A stretch of DNA of 37,096 nucleotides from positions 1-37,096 of the forward strand of contig NZ_PQGA01000033.1 of assembly GCF_002917095.1 (NCBI RefSeq), in the 5' to 3' direction. This DNA is from Paraburkholderia eburnea (GTDB lineage Bacteria; Pseudomonadota; Gammaproteobacteria; Burkholderiales; Burkholderiaceae). The notes beneath the pieces are model-generated. The model was given only the letters and a program-made list of their open reading frames with translations, ran no database searches and was not told where the DNA came from. Each line of letters starts with the position of its first letter. Within the stretch, counting starts at the first letter, position 1. Both the position numbers and the translations under genes were made by a program. Shown piece by piece: positions 17,619-26,780 of this stretch.

Positions 17619-17626
17619 TCAGGAAC

Positions 17627-17658
17627 AAAAAAACGGCGGGGCCGGATCGACCTCGCCG
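17627..17658 (-). terminator. Terminator downstream of the M61 peptidase gene
   Basis: Read on the minus strand: CGGCGAGG, loop, CCCCGCCG (8 bp with one G-U pair) followed by seven T (17633-17627). It ends the leftward M61 peptidase gene before the azoR promoter region. Confidence 0.8.
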
Positions 17659-17722
17659 CTTCGTGCGTTTTTCCTCGGCTGGGGAGCGCCCGCTCGCCTT
17701 CAGCCGTAGCGCGAATACCTGT

Positions 17723-19513
17723 TCAAGCCGCCAGCCAGCGATCGCGCAGCGTGCGCGACGCGGGGCGCTTGTCGGTGACGCTGAGCTTGTAGCGCGCGAT
17801 GTCCGGCGCGTCCAGCGTCAGGCGCGCGACGCGCAGTTCGTCGCGGCGGAACGCGTGGATGTCCACCTTGGCGCCCGGTTGATAGCGCGACAGCAGCGTG
17901 TCGAGATTGCCGCCCGTCACGCGCAGGCCGTCGAGCGCAATCAGCACGTCGCCCGCCGACAGTCCGGCCTTCTGCGCCGCGCCGCCTTCGTACACCACGG
18001 CCAGCGCGGCCTCCGCGCCGCCACGCAGGCGCGCGCCCAGCGACGGCTTCGCGCCGCGCTCAGGCTCCCCTTCGAGCTTCACGCCGAACGGCTCGAACAG
18101 CGTCGCGAGCGGCAGATCGCGCGTGCCGCGCACGGCATCGGCGAACAGCGCGCCCAGGTCCACGCCGGTTGCCTCGGCGATCAGCGCTTCGACGTCGTCC
18201 TCGCCCACGCCCACCGGCTTGCCGCGATAGAAGTCGCGCCCGTAGCGCTGCCACAGCAGGCGCATCACATCGTCGAGCGACTTGCGCCCGCTCGTTTCCG
18301 TGCGGATCGCCAGATCGAAGGCGAGCGCGACGAGCGAGCCCTTCGTGTAATAGCTGACGATGGCGTTGGCCGCGTTCTCGTCCTGACGGTAGTACTTGAC
18401 CCATGCGTCGAACGAGCTTTCCGCGACGCTCTGCTTCAAACGTCCCGCGCCGCGCAGCACGCCGCCGATGGTCTTGCCGACCAGGCCAAAGTAGTCATCG
18501 ACGGAAATGAGGCCGCTGCGCACCAGCATCAGATCGTCGTAATAGGACGTGAAGCCTTCGAACAGCCACAGCAGCGAGGTGTAGTCCTCGGTCGTGAGGT
18601 CGTACGGCACGAACGCGGCGGGCTTGATGCGCTTGACGTTCCAGGTGTGGAAGTACTCGTGGCTGCACAGGCCCAGATACGTGCGGTAGCCGTCCGTCAT
18701 CTCCGCCTTGCCCTTCACGGGCAGATCGGTGCGGTTGCAGATCAGCGCGGTCGAGGCGCGGTGCTCAAGGCCGCCGTAGCCGTCGCTCACGGCCTGCGTC
18801 ATGAACACGTAGCGCTCCATCGGCGCGCGCTTCGTACGCGGCTCGAACAGCGCGATCTGCGCTTCGCAGATCTTCTGCAGATCCTTCGCGAGGCGTTCGG
18901 TATCGAGCGCCACCACGCGGCCCGCAATCACGATGTCGTGCGGCACGCCATGCGCCTTGAAGCTCGCGAGCGTGAATTCGCCGAGCGTCACCGGATGATC
19001 GATCAGCTCGTCATAGTTCGCCGCCGCGTAGTCGCCGAAGCCATAGCGCTTGGTGCCGCGCGCCTCCGGCAGCGCGGTGGCCACGCGCCAGTGGCGGAAC
19101 GCGTGCCCGTCCGGACGCCGGATATCGACGACGTGCTGCGCCTCCTCATGGCCGAGCGCCGACAGAAACACACTCGTGCCGTTGAAGAAACCGCCCGTAT
19201 CGTCCAGGTGCGCGGCGCGCACCGACATATCCCACGCATAGACTTCGTAGCGCAGCGTGAGCGCGCCCTTCACGGGCGCGGCCTGCCACGAATGCTTGTC
19301 GGTCTTGGTGACGCGCACCTTGCGGCCCGCTTCGTTGGTCGCGCGCAGCGTGACGATGTTGCGCGCGAATTCGCGCACCATGTAGCTGCCCGGAATCCAT
19401 ACGGGCAGCATGAAGCACTGACCGTCCGGCGCGGGGTCTTCGATGGTAAGCGTCACCTCGAACAGATGCGCGGCGGGGTTCTTCGGGACGATGGTGTATC
19501 GGATCGGCTTCAT
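17723..19513 (-). CDS. M61 family peptidase (glycyl aminopeptidase-like) with PDZ domain
   Basis: A 596-residue zinc peptidase. Family M61 is typified by a glycyl aminopeptidase of Sphingomonas. Seen: N-terminal beta domain (about 1-170), a gluzincin catalytic domain with HEYFHTWNVKRIKP (zinc ligands His285 and His289, catalytic Glu286) and Glu319 in LFEGFTSYYDD as third ligand, and a C-terminal PDZ domain (GDVLIALDGLRV region). No clear signal peptide is present from the ATG at 19513; the frame stays open for 126 codons upstream, but those residues are Arg/Gly/Pro-rich and not protein-like. Substrate in the cell is unknown. It follows dsbC on the same strand but is separated by that gene's terminator, so it should have its own promoter. 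Confidence 0.9.
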   Translation of the reverse strand: MKPIRYTIVPKNPAAHLFEVTLTIEDPAPDGQCFMLPVWIPGSYMVREFARNIVTLRATNEAGRKVRVTKTDKHSWQAAPVKGALTLRYEVYAWDMSVRAAHLDDTGGFFNGTSVFLSALGHEEAQHVVDIRRPDGHAFRHWRVATALPEARGTKRYGFGDYAAANYDELIDHPVTLGEFTLASFKAHGVPHDIVIAGRVVALDTERLAKDLQKICEAQIALFEPRTKRAPMERYVFMTQAVSDGYGGLEHRASTALICNRTDLPVKGKAEMTDGYRTYLGLCSHEYFHTWNVKRIKPAAFVPYDLTTEDYTSLLWLFEGFTSYYDDLMLVRSGLISVDDYFGLVGKTIGGVLRGAGRLKQSVAESSFDAWVKYYRQDENAANAIVSYYTKGSLVALAFDLAIRTETSGRKSLDDVMRLLWQRYGRDFYRGKPVGVGEDDVEALIAEATGVDLGALFADAVRGTRDLPLATLFEPFGVKLEGEPERGAKPSLGARLRGGAEAALAVVYEGGAAQKAGLSAGDVLIALDGLRVTGGNLDTLLSRYQPGAKVDIHAFRRDELRVARLTLDAPDIARYKLSVTDKRPASRTLRDRWLAA

Positions 19514-19622
19514 CGGCGGAATGGAGTGGCGTTCGGTGGGCGTCGGGTCCTGCGAAACGCAAGGCGTTGCGCTCGTGGCGCGCGCGCGTGCAAATCGCGG
19601 GCAGACAAATAATCCGGTGGAC

Positions 19623-19651
19623 AAAAAAGCACCGGCCGCGAAAGCGGCCGG
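19623..19651 (-). terminator. Terminator downstream of dsbC
   Basis: CCGGCCGC (19632-19639), loop GAAA (TTTC in the minus-strand RNA sense), GCGGCCGG (19644-19651). On the minus strand it is followed after three bases by six T (19628-19623). Confidence 0.88.
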
Positions 19652-19668
19652 CGGGTTCGGGCGAGGCG

Positions 19669-20400
19669 TCAGTGCGCGGCGCTCAGCTCGCTTTCGAGCC
19701 GGTCGGCGCTGACCGCGCCCGGCAGGCGGCGGCCATCGGCCAGAATCACGGTGGGCGTGCCGGTCACGTTCATCTTCGCGCCCAGCTTCAGGTTGCTGTC
19801 GATCGCGGCCGTGTTGCAGCTGCCCGAAGCCGTGGGCGCCTTGCGGTCCACCATCCACGATTCCCACGCCTTCGCGCGGTCCGTCGAGCACCAGATCGAT
19901 TTGGCCTTGGCCGTCGAGTCGTCCGAGAGCACGGGGTACAGGAAGGTGTAGACCGTCACGTTGTCGATCGACTTGAGCGTGGTCTCCAGTTGATGGCAGT
20001 ACGGGCAGTTCGGATCGGAGAACACCGCGATCGTGCGCTTGCCGTTGCCCTTCACCACCTTCACCGCGTTCTCGAACGGCAGCCTGGCGAAGTCCACCTT
20101 GTTCAGTTCGGCCAGACGCGCTTCGGTCAGATTGCGGTGCGCCTTGGTATCGACGAGATCGCCTGTCAGCACGTAGTCGCCGTTCACGTCGCTATAAATG
20201 ATCTGCGTGCCGAGATTCACCTCGTACAGACCGGCGACGGGCGCTTTCTGGATGCCCTTGATGTCGCCGGCATCGACGCCCAGACGTTGCTGCAGCGCAG
20301 CCTTGATCTTGTCGGTGGTCTGGTCGGCCTGCGCCGGGCAGCCGAGCACCGAGGCGGCCACCGCGACGACGAGCGCGGCAATGCGGATACGCTTTTGCAT
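19669..20400 (-). CDS. dsbC: Periplasmic thiol:disulfide interchange protein DsbC
   Basis: A 243-residue DsbC/DsbG family isomerase, which shuffles wrong disulfides in periplasmic proteins and is kept reduced by DsbD. Seen: a signal peptide (basic MQKRIR, hydrophobic 7-20, cleavage after AQA at about residue 25), an N-terminal dimerisation domain (TTDKIKAALQQRLG, then DVNGDYVLTGDLVD), the linker, and the thioredoxin domain with active site CPYC (132-135) in FSDPNCPYCH and cis-Pro in VTGTPTVIL. An additional Cys pair (WCSTD and GSCNTA) matches the structural disulfide of DsbC. A terminator follows. Confidence 0.93.
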   Translation of the reverse strand: MQKRIRIAALVVAVAASVLGCPAQADQTTDKIKAALQQRLGVDAGDIKGIQKAPVAGLYEVNLGTQIIYSDVNGDYVLTGDLVDTKAHRNLTEARLAELNKVDFARLPFENAVKVVKGNGKRTIAVFSDPNCPYCHQLETTLKSIDNVTVYTFLYPVLSDDSTAKAKSIWCSTDRAKAWESWMVDRKAPTASGSCNTAAIDSNLKLGAKMNVTGTPTVILADGRRLPGAVSADRLESELSAAH

Positions 20401-20586
20401 GGAATGCTTTCCTGATTCGGGAACGCGGCGCGCGATGGGCGACGCGTTCCAGGTGAAATTCGGGCTGGGTGCGGATCGAAGGGGCTGGATCTTGCTGGCC
20501 GCCTTTGGCTGACACTGCCTGATCCGTCATTCTAAGCCGCTTGGGGCGGGCAGCAACGCAAATGCCCAGTAGGTCGGCCGGTTGAC

Positions 20587-21759
20587 TTAGCCAAGCGCGG
20601 CCGCAACCAGCCAGCGCTTGACGAGCGGCTGCGCGCCGACGAAGGCCATGCCCGTGTTGCGCACCGCGCGCGCGATCGTGCCCGGCACGGCAAAGAGGCG
20701 CTGCAGACCGTCCGTGGCGACCACGAGCTTCTGAATGTCTTCGCGGCGGCTACGTTCGTAACGGCGCAGCAGCACGGTGTCGCCCAGATCGCGAAACGCT
20801 TCTTTCCGCGCGATCACATCGACGAGCGCGGCCACGTCGCGCAGGCCCAGATTGACGCCCTGCCCCGCGAGCGGATGAATCAGATGCGCGGCGTCGCCCA
20901 CCAGCGCGACGCGCGGCGCGATCAGCCGATCGACGGTTTGCAGCGAGAGCGGGAAACCGCGCGCGGGCGTCACGCATTCGAGCGCGCCGTGCAGGTTTTG
21001 GGTGGCGCGCTCGACTTCGGCGGCGAGCTGTTCGGGTTCGAGCTTGAGCAGCGCTTCGGCGTGCTCCGTCTGCGCGGACCACACCAGCGACACATGCTGA
21101 TCGGGCAACGGCAACAGCGCGATGATCTCGCCGTCCTTGAACCACTGGTACGCGCATTCGCCGTGCGGCTTCTGCGCGCGGAAATTCGCGACCACGCCCG
21201 TCTGCCGGTAATCGCGGCGCTCGACCTTCGAGCCGATCTGCGCCCGCACCCACGAATGCGCGCCATCGGCGCCGACAGCCAGATCGGCCTGGATCGTGCG
21301 GCCGTTGGCGAGGCCGATCACGGCGGCGTCGGGCTGGAGGTCGAGCGTCTGCGCGCGCGAATCGATCCAGGTGAGATTGGGCTGGAAATGCAGCGCCGAA
21401 TCGAGCGCGCGCTCGACCAGCGACGATTCGGCGATCCACGCGAGATGCGAGACCGACGCCTGATACGCCGAGAAGTGCAATTCAGCGGCGGCGTCGCCGA
21501 ACACGCGCATGTCGTAGACCGGCGTGAGCCGCGCGGCATCGACGGCCTGCCAGACCCGCAGCCGCTCGAACAGCGCCTGGGAGCTGCGCGAGAACGCATA
21601 CACGCGCGCGTCGAACAGCGCGCCGTGCGGCAGCGGCGCGCAAGGTTGCGCGAGCAGCGCCACGCGCAGGCCGTTCTGGGTCAGCGCCAGCGCCGCCGAC
21701 TTGCCGACGAGGCCGCCGCCAATCACGGCGACGTCAAAGGTCTGGTTGCTTGCAGTCAT
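20587..21759 (-). CDS. UbiH/UbiF/VisC/COQ6 family FAD-dependent hydroxylase
   Basis: A 390-residue flavoprotein monooxygenase of the ubiquinone-biosynthesis group; it should hydroxylate the polyprenylated ring of a ubiquinone precursor. Seen: FAD-binding VIGGGLVGKSAALAL with GGGLVG at 14-19, ARVYAFSRSS, the mid-protein GADGAHSWVR (DG motif), and GDAAHLIHPLAGQGVNLGLRD, which is typical of this group. Which ring position it acts on (C5, C1 or C6) cannot be told from sequence reading, so no single symbol is given. The ATG at 21759 begins the conserved N-terminus. It lies upstream of dsbC on the same strand with a 186-base gap. Confidence 0.9.
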   Translation of the reverse strand: MTASNQTFDVAVIGGGLVGKSAALALTQNGLRVALLAQPCAPLPHGALFDARVYAFSRSSQALFERLRVWQAVDAARLTPVYDMRVFGDAAAELHFSAYQASVSHLAWIAESSLVERALDSALHFQPNLTWIDSRAQTLDLQPDAAVIGLANGRTIQADLAVGADGAHSWVRAQIGSKVERRDYRQTGVVANFRAQKPHGECAYQWFKDGEIIALLPLPDQHVSLVWSAQTEHAEALLKLEPEQLAAEVERATQNLHGALECVTPARGFPLSLQTVDRLIAPRVALVGDAAHLIHPLAGQGVNLGLRDVAALVDVIARKEAFRDLGDTVLLRRYERSRREDIQKLVVATDGLQRLFAVPGTIARAVRNTGMAFVGAQPLVKRWLVAAALG

Positions 21760-22082
21760 CCGCGCATTATAGCCGTGGGGCCTTGTCTGACAGGGCCGGA
21801 TGGGCAGCCCGGATGGCCGGTGCTTGCGTTGCGGCAAGCGCTCGCGCCGACTTGTCGCAGGCGCCCGGCGCGCGCCCAGGCGCGGCCTGGAGATCGCGCC
21901 CTTTTCCGTGCTGGCGCCTCGCGCCACAGCCGTCGCCAAAGCGGCGTGCGGACGAGGTTACAATTACGGTTTTCGTGACTTCGCGTCACGCCCCTGACGT
22001 GCATTTTCGTGCCATCCGGCCCTGCGGCTCACGCCCGACCCCGGCGAGCCGCACGTCGCCACCCTGACATGCAGAGAATTTC
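21760..22082. promoter_or_regulatory. Divergent ubiH-like/ychF intergenic region
   Basis: A 323-base stretch without a supported gene. On the ychF side TACAAT (21959-21964) followed by CGGTTTTC (21967-21974) is a candidate -10 and start region. Directly after it, CGTGAC (21974-21979) and GTCACG (21985-21990) form a small exact inverted repeat with a 5-base loop in the leader. No -35 matching consensus is evident. Confidence 0.45.
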
Positions 22083-23177
22083 ATGAGCCTCAAATGCGGC
22101 ATCGTCGGCTTGCCTAACGTCGGCAAGTCCACCCTCTTCAACGCACTGACCAAGGCCGGCATCGCGGCTGAAAACTATCCGTTCTGCACGATCGAGCCGA
22201 ACGTCGGCGTCGTGGAAGTGCCGGATCCGCGTCTGAAGGCGCTCGCCGAAATCATCAAGCCCGAGCGCGTCGTGCCGGCCGTGGTCGAGTTCGTCGACAT
22301 CGCCGGTCTGGTCGCGGGCGCGAGCAAGGGCGAAGGTCTGGGCAACCAGTTCCTCGCCAATATCCGCGAAACGGATGCGATCACGCACGTCGTGCGCTGC
22401 TTCGAGGACGAGAACGTGATTCACGTCGCGGGCAAGGTCGATCCGCTCGCCGACATCGAAGTCATCAACACCGAACTCGCGCTGGCCGACCTCGGCACCA
22501 TCGAAAAGTCGCTCACGCGCTACTCGAAGGCCGCCAAATCGGGTAACGACAAGGAAGCCGGGAAGCTCGTCGCCGTGCTGGAAAAAGTGCGCGCGCAGCT
22601 CGATCAGGCCAAGCCCGTGCGCGCGCTCGACCTGAACGAAGACGAACAGGCGCTGCTCAAGCCGTTCTGCCTGATCACGGCGAAGAAGACGATGTACGTC
22701 GCCAACGTGAAGGACGACGGCTTCGAAAACAATCCGTACCTCGACGCCGTGCGCAAGCACGCCGAAGCCGAAGGTGCGCCGGTCGTCGCCGTGTGCGCGG
22801 CGATCGAAGCGGAAATCGCCGACCTCGACGACGAGGACAAGGCCGCATTCCTCGCCGATATGGGCATGGAAGAGCCGGGCCTCGACCGCGTGATCCGCGC
22901 GGGCTTCAGGCTGCTCGGCCTGCAGACGTATTTCACGGCGGGCGTGAAGGAAGTGCGCGCGTGGACGATCCACGTGGGCGATACGGCACCGCAAGCCGCC
23001 GGCGCGATCCACACCGACTTCGAGCGCGGCTTCATCCGCGCGCAGACCATCGCGTTCGACGACTACATCCAGTTCAAGGGCGAAACCGGCGCGAAGGAAG
23101 CCGGCAAGATGCGCGCCGAAGGCAAGGAATATGTCGTGCACGACGGCGACGTGATGAACTTCCTGTTCAACGTGTAA
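22083..23177 (+). CDS. ychF: Redox-regulated ATPase YchF (Obg family)
   Basis: A 364-residue P-loop protein, the universal length. YchF belongs to the GTPase Obg family but prefers ATP; it associates with ribosomes and affects translation start and the oxidative stress response. Seen: Walker A GLPNVGKS (9-16), the switch II segment DIAGLVAGASKGEGLGNQFL, the NxxE-type base-specificity region replaced as in YchF proteins, a coiled-coil middle, and the C-terminal TGS domain (LLGLQTYFTAGVKEVRAW to HDGDVMNFLFNV). It is followed by a terminator at 23206-23232. Confidence 0.96.
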   Translation: MSLKCGIVGLPNVGKSTLFNALTKAGIAAENYPFCTIEPNVGVVEVPDPRLKALAEIIKPERVVPAVVEFVDIAGLVAGASKGEGLGNQFLANIRETDAITHVVRCFEDENVIHVAGKVDPLADIEVINTELALADLGTIEKSLTRYSKAAKSGNDKEAGKLVAVLEKVRAQLDQAKPVRALDLNEDEQALLKPFCLITAKKTMYVANVKDDGFENNPYLDAVRKHAEAEGAPVVAVCAAIEAEIADLDDEDKAAFLADMGMEEPGLDRVIRAGFRLLGLQTYFTAGVKEVRAWTIHVGDTAPQAAGAIHTDFERGFIRAQTIAFDDYIQFKGETGAKEAGKMRAEGKEYVVHDGDVMNFLFNV

Positions 23178-23205
23178 GACACGAGGCCGCGCTACGCGCA
23201 TGAGG

Positions 23206-23232
23206 AAAGCCCGCTTTCGAGCGGGCTTTTTT
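23206..23232 (+). terminator. Rho-independent terminator after ychF
   Basis: Stem AAAGCCCGC (23206-23214) / GCGGGCTTT (23221-23229), 6-base loop, with T-run to 23232. Confidence 0.9.
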
Positions 23233-23282
23233 GCGCCCCGCAGGCCGGCAGCACCAGAACAACGATACGAGAGACAAGAACA

Positions 23283-23600
23283 ATGAGAGGCCACACCCCG
23301 TTTTTACGCACCTCACGCACTATCGGCGCCGCGCTTCTCGCGCTCTGCCTGATCGCGCCGGCATCCGCCTTCGCCTTCCAGCCCTCGCCCGGCAGCTACA
23401 CCACGCCCGACGAATCCGACCTCGACAACCACAACGGCTACGTGAACCGCGACGGCCAATCCGTCCACTCGCCCGCGCATTCGCGCTCGGGCCGCGTGCC
23501 GGAAGGCGCGAGCGCCCAATGCCGCGACGGCACCTACAGCTTCAGCCGCCATCACCGCGGCACCTGCTCGCGCCACGGCGGCGTCGCGCAGTGGCTTTGA
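23283..23600 (+). CDS. Small secreted DUF3761 protein
   Basis: A 105-residue exported protein. Seen: a signal peptide with basic start (MRGHTPFLRTSR), hydrophobic core IGAALLALCLIAP and likely cleavage near ASAFA (residue 28-31), then a mature part of about 75 residues. The mature part contains YTTPDESDLDN, VNRDGQSVHSPAHS, then CRDGTYSFS and GTCSRHGGVAQWL, matching my knowledge of the DUF3761 family: two conserved Cys that could form one disulfide in the periplasm, and a C-terminal HGGVAxWL. The function is unknown. A GAGAGA lies about 10 bases before the ATG. It stands alone between the ychF terminator and the ettA promoter region. Confidence 0.85.
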   Translation: MRGHTPFLRTSRTIGAALLALCLIAPASAFAFQPSPGSYTTPDESDLDNHNGYVNRDGQSVHSPAHSRSGRVPEGASAQCRDGTYSFSRHHRGTCSRHGGVAQWL

Positions 23601-23667
23601 AACGGGCTTTAACGCAATCCGAAACGCGCCGCCAGCCATGCGTCTCTCCCGCGCCACGCGCGCCCCG

Positions 23668-23681
23668 TACAATAGCGGTTT
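23668..23681 (+). promoter_or_regulatory. Candidate -10 region for ettA
   Basis: TACAAT at 23668-23673, then CGGTTT at 23676-23681, about 110 bases before the ettA ATG. It has the same layout as the candidate boxes in front of rpe and ychF. A matching -35 is not clear. Confidence 0.4.
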
Positions 23682-23782
23682 GCGCATTCCGCGCGGCGGC
23701 GCAATGACACGCCGTCGAGCGGATTGACCGCGGCCAATGCCGCGTCCCGCCCCCCTTTTTCTCCGTTTCCAAAGACACTCTC

Positions 23783-25447
23783 ATGGCCCAATACGTCTTC
23801 ACCATGAACCGGGTCGGCAAGATCGTGCCGCCCAAGCGCCAGATCCTGAAAGACATCTCGCTGTCGTTCTTCCCGGGCGCGAAGATCGGCCTGCTCGGCC
23901 TGAACGGCTCAGGCAAGTCCACGCTCATCAAGATCATGGCCGGCGTGGACAAGGACATCGAAGGCGAAGCCACGCCGATGCCCAACCTGAACATCGGTTA
24001 TCTGCCGCAGGAACCGCAGCTCGACCCCGAAAAGACCGTGCGCGAAGCCGTCGAAGAGGGTCTGGGCGACGTGTTCGGCGCGCAGAAGAAGCTCGACGAG
24101 ATCTACGCCGCCTACGCGGAACCGGACGCCGACTTCGACGCACTGGCCGCAGAACAGGCGAAGTACGAAGCGATCCTCGCGACGACCGACGGCAGCGCGG
24201 AACAGCAGATCGAAATCGCCGCCGACGCGCTGCGCCTGCCCGCATGGGACGCCAAGATCGGCAATCTGTCGGGCGGTGAGAAGCGCCGCGTCGCGCTGTG
24301 CAAGCTGCTGCTCGAAAAGCCGGACATGCTGCTGCTCGATGAGCCGACCAACCACCTGGACGCCGAATCGGTCGAGTGGCTGGAACAGTTCCTCACGCGT
24401 TTCCCGGGTACGGTCGTCGCCGTGACCCACGATCGCTACTTCCTGGATAACGCCGCCGAGTGGATTCTCGAACTCGACCGCGGCCACGGCATTCCCTGGA
24501 AGGGCAACTACTCCAGCTGGCTCGACCAGAAGGAAGAGCGCCTGAAGCAGGAAGAAGCGACGGAATCCGCGCGTCAAAAGGCCATCAAGAAGGAACTGGA
24601 GTGGGTGCGCCAGAACCCGAAGGGCCGTCAGGCCAAGTCGAAGGCGCGTATCGCGCGCTTCGAGGAACTGTCGAGCACGGATTACCAGAAGCGCAACGAA
24701 ACGCAGGAAATCTTCATTCCGGCGGGCGAGCGTCTGGGCAACGAAGTCATCGAATTCAAGAACGTCAGCAAGTCGTACGGCGACCGTCTCCTGATCGACG
24801 ACCTGAGCTTCAAGATTCCGGCGGGCGCGATCGTCGGCATCATCGGGCCGAACGGCGCGGGTAAGTCGACGCTGTTCCGTATGCTCACGGGCAAGGAGCA
24901 GCCGGATTCGGGCGAAATCGTGCAAGGCCCGACGGTCAAGCTCGCGTACGTGGACCAGAGCCGCGACGCGCTGGCCGCCAACAAGACCGTGTTCGAGGAA
25001 ATCTCGGGCGGCGCGGACGTGCTGACCGTGGGCAAGTACGAAACGCCGTCGCGCGCGTACATCGGCCGCTTCAACTTCAAGGGCGGCGACCAGCAGAAGA
25101 TCGTCGGCAATCTGTCGGGTGGTGAGCGCGGCCGTCTGCATCTGGCCAAGACGCTCATTTCGGGCGGCAACGTCCTGCTGCTGGACGAACCGTCGAACGA
25201 CCTCGACGTCGAAACGCTGCGTGCGCTCGAAGACGCGCTGCTCGAATTCGCGGGCTCGGTCATGGTGATTTCGCACGATCGCTGGTTCCTCGACCGTATC
25301 GCCACGCACATCCTGGCGTTCGAAGGCGACTCGCAGGTCACGTTCTTCGACGGCAACTATCAGGAATACGAGGCCGACAAGATCAAGCGCCTGGGCGAAG
25401 AAGCCGCGCGTCCGAAGCGTCTGCGCTACAAGCCGATCAGCCGCTAA
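23783..25447 (+). CDS. ettA: Energy-dependent translational throttle protein EttA (ABC-F)
   Basis: A 554-residue ABC-F ATPase with two nucleotide-binding domains and no membrane part. EttA binds the ribosomal E site and gates entry into elongation according to the ATP/ADP ratio. Seen: the EttA-type start (AQYVFTMNRVGKIVPPKR), Walker A GLNGSGKST (39-47), signature LSGGEKRR and Walker B LLLDEPTNHLD of domain 1, the arm segment, the charged linker with KQEEATESARQ and KGRQAKSKAR, then the second Walker A GPNGAGKST (about 355-363), LSGGERGR and LLLDEPSNDLD. Motifs are complete in both halves, so it should be an active ATPase. A symmetrical hairpin follows at 25479-25506. Confidence 0.96.
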   Translation: MAQYVFTMNRVGKIVPPKRQILKDISLSFFPGAKIGLLGLNGSGKSTLIKIMAGVDKDIEGEATPMPNLNIGYLPQEPQLDPEKTVREAVEEGLGDVFGAQKKLDEIYAAYAEPDADFDALAAEQAKYEAILATTDGSAEQQIEIAADALRLPAWDAKIGNLSGGEKRRVALCKLLLEKPDMLLLDEPTNHLDAESVEWLEQFLTRFPGTVVAVTHDRYFLDNAAEWILELDRGHGIPWKGNYSSWLDQKEERLKQEEATESARQKAIKKELEWVRQNPKGRQAKSKARIARFEELSSTDYQKRNETQEIFIPAGERLGNEVIEFKNVSKSYGDRLLIDDLSFKIPAGAIVGIIGPNGAGKSTLFRMLTGKEQPDSGEIVQGPTVKLAYVDQSRDALAANKTVFEEISGGADVLTVGKYETPSRAYIGRFNFKGGDQQKIVGNLSGGERGRLHLAKTLISGGNVLLLDEPSNDLDVETLRALEDALLEFAGSVMVISHDRWFLDRIATHILAFEGDSQVTFFDGNYQEYEADKIKRLGEEAARPKRLRYKPISR

Positions 25448-25478
25448 TCATCCAGTAAGCAGGCGAGATCGATAGCGA

Positions 25479-25506
25479 ACAACGGCGGCCCGCGGGCCGC
25501 CGTTGT
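25479..25506. repeat. Exact 28-bp palindrome after ettA
   Basis: Fourteen bases (ACAACGGCGGCCCG) are followed without spacer by their exact complement. As RNA it would form a very stable hairpin. Only a weak T-containing stretch (GTTGTCGTT) follows, so it may act as an imperfect terminator or a 3' end stabiliser for ettA. Confidence 0.6.
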
Positions 25507-25609
25507 CGTTCCTGAGCCGCGCGCGGCACGGCGGTTGCGCGAAGCGCGCTACGCTTGACGCCAATAGCCGCCGCTATCGGCCCGCTCTCTCCACGCCAAG
25601 GTGCTCCGC

Positions 25610-26773
25610 ATGTCGATGCCGAATCGCCAACGCCCGGCTCCCCGCATCATGCTGATCGTCGCGATCGTGATCGCGGCGCTCGTCGTGCTCGCGCTCTCCG
25701 GTCTGTATGCGCTTCAGCGCGAGGCCAAGGCGCGCGTGGAAGCGGCGCTCGCCCCCATCGGCACGGCGTCGCGCATCGACGTGGCCTTCTGGCTCACCTC
25801 CGTCGAACTCACCGACGTGCGCCTGAAGCCGCCGCCCGACTGGCCCACCGCCGACATGCTGCGCGCGCGGCGCATCACCGTCACGCCCGATCTGCGCGCG
25901 CTGCTCTCGCATCATGTGCACGTGCGCGAAATCCATGTGAGCGACTTCACGATGACGGTCCTGCGCCGTCAGAACGGTTCGATCGAAATCCTGCCGAATC
26001 TGCGGCGCGAGATGGAAGCGGCGAATACAGCATCGGCGGCTTCGGCGCCTTCCAGCGGCACCGATCTGCCGGGCGAAAAGCTGATCGACCACATCGTTCT
26101 GGACGACGGCGCTTTCGTGTTCTACGACCGTTCCGTGAGCAATCCGCCGTGGCGCGTGACGGTGAGCGACGCGCACGCCAATGTCGATGACGTGCATCTG
26201 CCCGCGCTCGACGAACCCACGCACATTGCGGTGACGGGCGCGCTCAAAGGTCCGGCGCACACCGGCCATGTGAATTTCGACGGCACGATGCGCCTCGCGA
26301 GCAAGGACTCGCAGACGCACACGACGCTGCGCGGCGTGGACATCGTCATGCTCGATCCCTATCTGTTGAAGAAAGCCGGCGCGAAGGCCAACGTCACGGG
26401 CGGCACGCTCGATCTCGACCTCACCTCGACCGTGCGCGGCTACCGCCTGCACGCGCCGGGCACCGTCACGCTTCATCATCTGCAGTTGGCCGAAAGCAGC
26501 GACCCGCTCGACTCCTTCCTGTCGATTCCCACGCGCGCGGCCGTTGCCGCGCTCAAGTCGCACAAGGGCGACATCACGCTGCATTTCGTACTCGACGGAG
26601 ATTTGCACGATCCGAAGTTCAAGCTCAACGAGAGCGTGATGACCGAATTGCGGACGGGATTTGCGCAGGCGCTCGGGGTGAGCGCGCAAGGCGTGGCGCA
26701 GGGCGCGGGACAAACCGCGAAGGGCATCGCCGACGCGCTGCACAATCTGTTCGGCGTGCCGGCAGCGAAATAA
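25610..26773 (+). CDS. DUF748/AsmA-like inner-membrane-anchored protein
   Basis: A 387-residue protein with one N-terminal transmembrane segment (about 13-33, MLIVAIVIAALVVLALSGLYA) and a large periplasmic part of repeating beta strands. Phrases such as VRLKPP, VREIHVSDFTMTVLRRQNGSIEILPNL and VALKSHKGDITLHFVLDGDL are typical of DUF748/AsmA-like proteins, which are thought to help move lipids between membranes. The likeness is at fold level, and the substrate is not known. Start choice: a GTG at 25601 and ATGs at 25610 and 25616 are all possible; AAGG lies 10-12 bases before 25610. It converges on the HAD gene with only 7 bases between stops and no visible terminator. Confidence 0.75.
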   Translation: MSMPNRQRPAPRIMLIVAIVIAALVVLALSGLYALQREAKARVEAALAPIGTASRIDVAFWLTSVELTDVRLKPPPDWPTADMLRARRITVTPDLRALLSHHVHVREIHVSDFTMTVLRRQNGSIEILPNLRREMEAANTASAASAPSSGTDLPGEKLIDHIVLDDGAFVFYDRSVSNPPWRVTVSDAHANVDDVHLPALDEPTHIAVTGALKGPAHTGHVNFDGTMRLASKDSQTHTTLRGVDIVMLDPYLLKKAGAKANVTGGTLDLDLTSTVRGYRLHAPGTVTLHHLQLAESSDPLDSFLSIPTRAAVAALKSHKGDITLHFVLDGDLHDPKFKLNESVMTELRTGFAQALGVSAQGVAQGAGQTAKGIADALHNLFGVPAAK

Positions 26774-26780
26774 TCGAGGA